64,000 nt of DNA. Origin: Jiangella asiatica (GTDB lineage: Bacteria; Actinomycetota; Actinomycetes; Jiangellales; Jiangellaceae). Both the position numbers and the translations under genes were made by a program. Positions 62,453 to 64,000 of this stretch are shown piece after piece. The first letter of the stretch is position 1. Every line of letters starts with the position of its first letter. The notes beneath the pieces are model-generated. The model was not told where the DNA came from and did not search any database. It saw nothing but the letters and a program-made list of their open reading frames with translations. The stretch is taken from assembly GCF_004349065.1 (NCBI RefSeq), contig NZ_SMKZ01000006.1, positions 1 to 64,000 on the forward strand. Reading direction: 5' to 3'.

Positions 62453-63004
62453 TCAGCAGGTGCCAGCGGGCACCGGCGGACCTCTCCACGGCGTCGACCG
62501 GACCAGAACCACGCCGCGCGGCACGACGGCAAGCCGGGCACCGTCGACGATGATCCGCGCCGGTCCCACCAGCGGCGGTGACGCCAGCAGCCGGCGGACC
62601 CGCGTCAGCAGCACGGTGGCCGAGAGCGCCGCGAGTGACCACGCGACGTTCTCCGCGCCGGCCAGCAGCACCGTCAGGGCGGTCGCCGAGACGACATGGG
62701 CGACGAGCATCGACGGGCCGGGCAGCACCGAGGTCATCTCGTCGCCGTGCCCGCCCAGCGTGAGCAGCACGTGCAGCACCGGCTGAGAGAGCAGGAACAC
62801 CGCCGCGATCTCGCCGGCCGAGCGGCGGCGGTCGGCCAGTGCCACGCAGGCCACGCAGAGCAGCGCGGCCGGCAGCAGGAAGCCGGCCTGGACCGGCGCG
62901 GCACCGCCGGCGGCGACGTGCGCGGCGGTGGGGACCAGCAGGCACGTGGCCGCCATGACGAGACCGCGCGTCACCCGCGCCCGTCCTCGTCCCAGCCCAC
63001 GCAC
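62453..63004 (-). CDS. hypothetical membrane protein
   Basis: 183 residues with about four spans (near 15-37, 38-56, 66-84, 98-135). No family I recognise. Its His/Met content is low, but it precedes the copper genes by 106 bases on the same strand and may belong with them. GTG 63004 is 6 bases after TACAGT (63016-63011). Confidence 0.65.
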   Translation of the reverse strand: MRGLGRGRARVTRGLVMAATCLLVPTAAHVAAGGAAPVQAGFLLPAALLCVACVALADRRRSAGEIAAVFLLSQPVLHVLLTLGGHGDEMTSVLPGPSMLVAHVVSATALTVLLAGAENVAWSLAALSATVLLTRVRRLLASPPLVGPARIIVDGARLAVVPRGVVLVRSTPWRGPPVPAGTC

Positions 63005-63010
63005 GTCGTC

Positions 63011-63016
63011 ACTGTA
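63011..63016 (-). promoter_or_regulatory. -10 box of the membrane protein gene (leaderless)
   Basis: TACAGT on the minus strand, 6 bases, GTG 63004. Confidence 0.45.
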
Positions 63017-63170
63017 CCGAGCAGGTCAAGGGCCCCGATCAGGTGGCACGGGGGGTAGCCCCACCCCCGGCTCGGGAGGTCGCTCCATCGTCCGCGCACC
63101 CCGGTGATCCCTAGCGTGGCCATAGGCCGAGAACACAGTCATCGAGACGCCAGCGACAAGGAGAACGGAC

Positions 63171-63950
63171 ATGGCTGGGTACGACACGAGCAGGGCGGCG
63201 CAGGCCCTGCGCCTCGTCGGGGTCAGCAAGACCTACGGCTCCGGTGAGAACCCGGTCCGGGCACTGGACGGCGTGTCCGTCAGTCTGGCGGCCGGGACCT
63301 TCACCGCGATCATGGGGCCCTCCGGCTCCGGCAAGAGCACGCTCCTGCAGTGCGCGGCCGGTCTGGACCAGCCCACCGAAGGTCGGGTCTTCATCGACGG
63401 CTCCGAGCTGACCGGCGGCAGCGAGACCGCGCTGACGAAGTTTCGCCGGCAGCGCGTCGGCTTCATCTTCCAGCAGTTCAACCTGCTGCCGGCGTTGACG
63501 GTGATGCAGAACGTCGCGCTCCCGCTGCGGCTGGCCGGCAAGAAGGTGGACCGCAAGCAGTGCCGGTCCATCCTGGAGAAGGTCGGCCTGGGCGATCGGA
63601 CCAACCACCGCCCGGCCGAGCTCTCCGGCGGCCAGCAACAGCGGGTCGCCATCGCCCGGGCGCTGGTGACGAACCCGAGCGTGATCTTCGCGGACGAGCC
63701 GACCGGAGCCCTTGACACCCGCAGCGCCCGCTCGGTGCTGACGCTGCTGGCCGGTGCGGTCCGGGAGTTCGGGCAGACCGTGGTCATGGTGACCCACGAT
63801 CCGGTCGCGGCCTCCTACGCCGACTCCGTCGTCTTCCTCGCAGACGGTCAGATGGTCGGCACGCTCGCCCACCCCACGGCCGAGGCGGTCGCGGAGCGGA
63901 TGACGCATCTGGGCGACGAGGTCTCCCTGCGACGCGTGGTGGGAGCCTGA
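63171..63950 (+). CDS. ABC transporter ATP-binding protein (MacB/LolD type)
   Basis: 259 residues. Walker [10 protein letters not shown] (about 50-58), Q-loop FQQFNLLP, signature [15 protein letters not shown], Walker [13 protein letters not shown] and the H-loop VTHD. This pattern marks the export/FtsX-associated branch. AAGGAG lies 9 bases upstream of ATG 63171. The permease follows after 2 bases. Confidence 0.92.
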   Translation: MAGYDTSRAAQALRLVGVSKTYGSGENPVRALDGVSVSLAAGTFTAIMGPSGSGKSTLLQCAAGLDQPTEGRVFIDGSELTGGSETALTKFRRQRVGFIFQQFNLLPALTVMQNVALPLRLAGKKVDRKQCRSILEKVGLGDRTNHRPAELSGGQQQRVAIARALVTNPSVIFADEPTGALDTRSARSVLTLLAGAVREFGQTVVMVTHDPVAASYADSVVFLADGQMVGTLAHPTAEAVAERMTHLGDEVSLRRVVGA

Positions 63951-63952
63951 CC

Positions 63953-64000
63953 ATGATCCAGCTGGCTGTGCGATCGCTGCGGCACCGCGCCGGTGGCTTC
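63953..64000 (+). CDS. FtsX-like ABC permease, 5' end only
   Basis: The first 16 codons (IQLAVRSLRHRAGGF after the start Met) fit the N-terminus of FtsX/MacB-type permeases. The rest lies beyond the window. Confidence 0.7.
   Translation, partial: MIQLAVRSLRHRAGGF

Overview
The window is high-GC chromosomal DNA from an actinomycete. A filamentous, spore-forming relative of the Streptomyces group is likely, because it carries bldC, valine dehydrogenase, an F420-type luciferase-like enzyme, DUF3073 next to purM, the PurS/PurQ/PurL split FGAM synthase, and many genes whose start codon sits 6-7 bases after a TANNNT box (leaderless promoters). I cannot name the genus from sequence alone.

Layout. 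1-3.6 kb: hpt, ftsH, folE, bounded by two copies of a palindromic repeat. 3.6-5.1 kb: LLM oxidoreductase and a 47-residue GPGG membrane peptide. 5.2-10 kb: purB and the overlapping purS-purQ-purL run. 10-20.2 kb: regulator/MFS exporter pair, a broken VOC gene, a 2H phosphoesterase, a VapBC-type toxin-antitoxin pair, a mycothiol-dependent/SCP-type protein, an anti-sigma/ECF-sigma pair, a sodium:solute symporter, a VOC protein and a serine hydrolase. 20.4-28.0 kb: L-rhamnose catabolic operon (rhaI, rhaM, bifunctional aldolase-dehydrogenase, an extra sugar isomerase-like gene, rhaB) read divergently from a LacI regulator with two operator-like palindromes between them. 28.3-33.4 kb: secreted 5'-nucleotidase (sortase-anchored) and secreted nuclease, probably a nucleic-acid scavenging pair. 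33.5-36.7 kb: M20 dipeptidase, DUF1697, GIY-YIG-like protein, SDR. 36.8-44.3 kb: purF, a wall-directed SH3 protein, purM, DUF3073, vdh, DHA2 exporter, bldC. 44.9-47.8 kb: aldo/keto reductase and a secreted carboxylesterase.

47.9-58.9 kb is an accessory island. At its right edge is an intact tRNA-Phe(GAA) gene; at its left edge lies a 45-bp perfect copy of that tRNA's 3' half, in inverted orientation. Inside are a truncated tyrosine integrase, IS21 (IstB) and IS481 remnants with three copies of a 60-bp IS-end repeat, an alpha/beta hydrolase, an APH-type kinase, a nitrilase-like protein lacking the usual catalytic Cys, a frameshifted methyltransferase, a complete-looking group II intron with RT-maturase-HNH ORF, and a tightly packed four-gene operon of two unknown genes plus a BrnT-like toxin/ribbon-helix-helix antitoxin. 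59-64 kb returns to core-like genes: a CopD-CtaG fusion, CopC, YcnI/DUF1775 (copper handling and cytochrome oxidase assembly), a membrane protein and the start of an ABC exporter.
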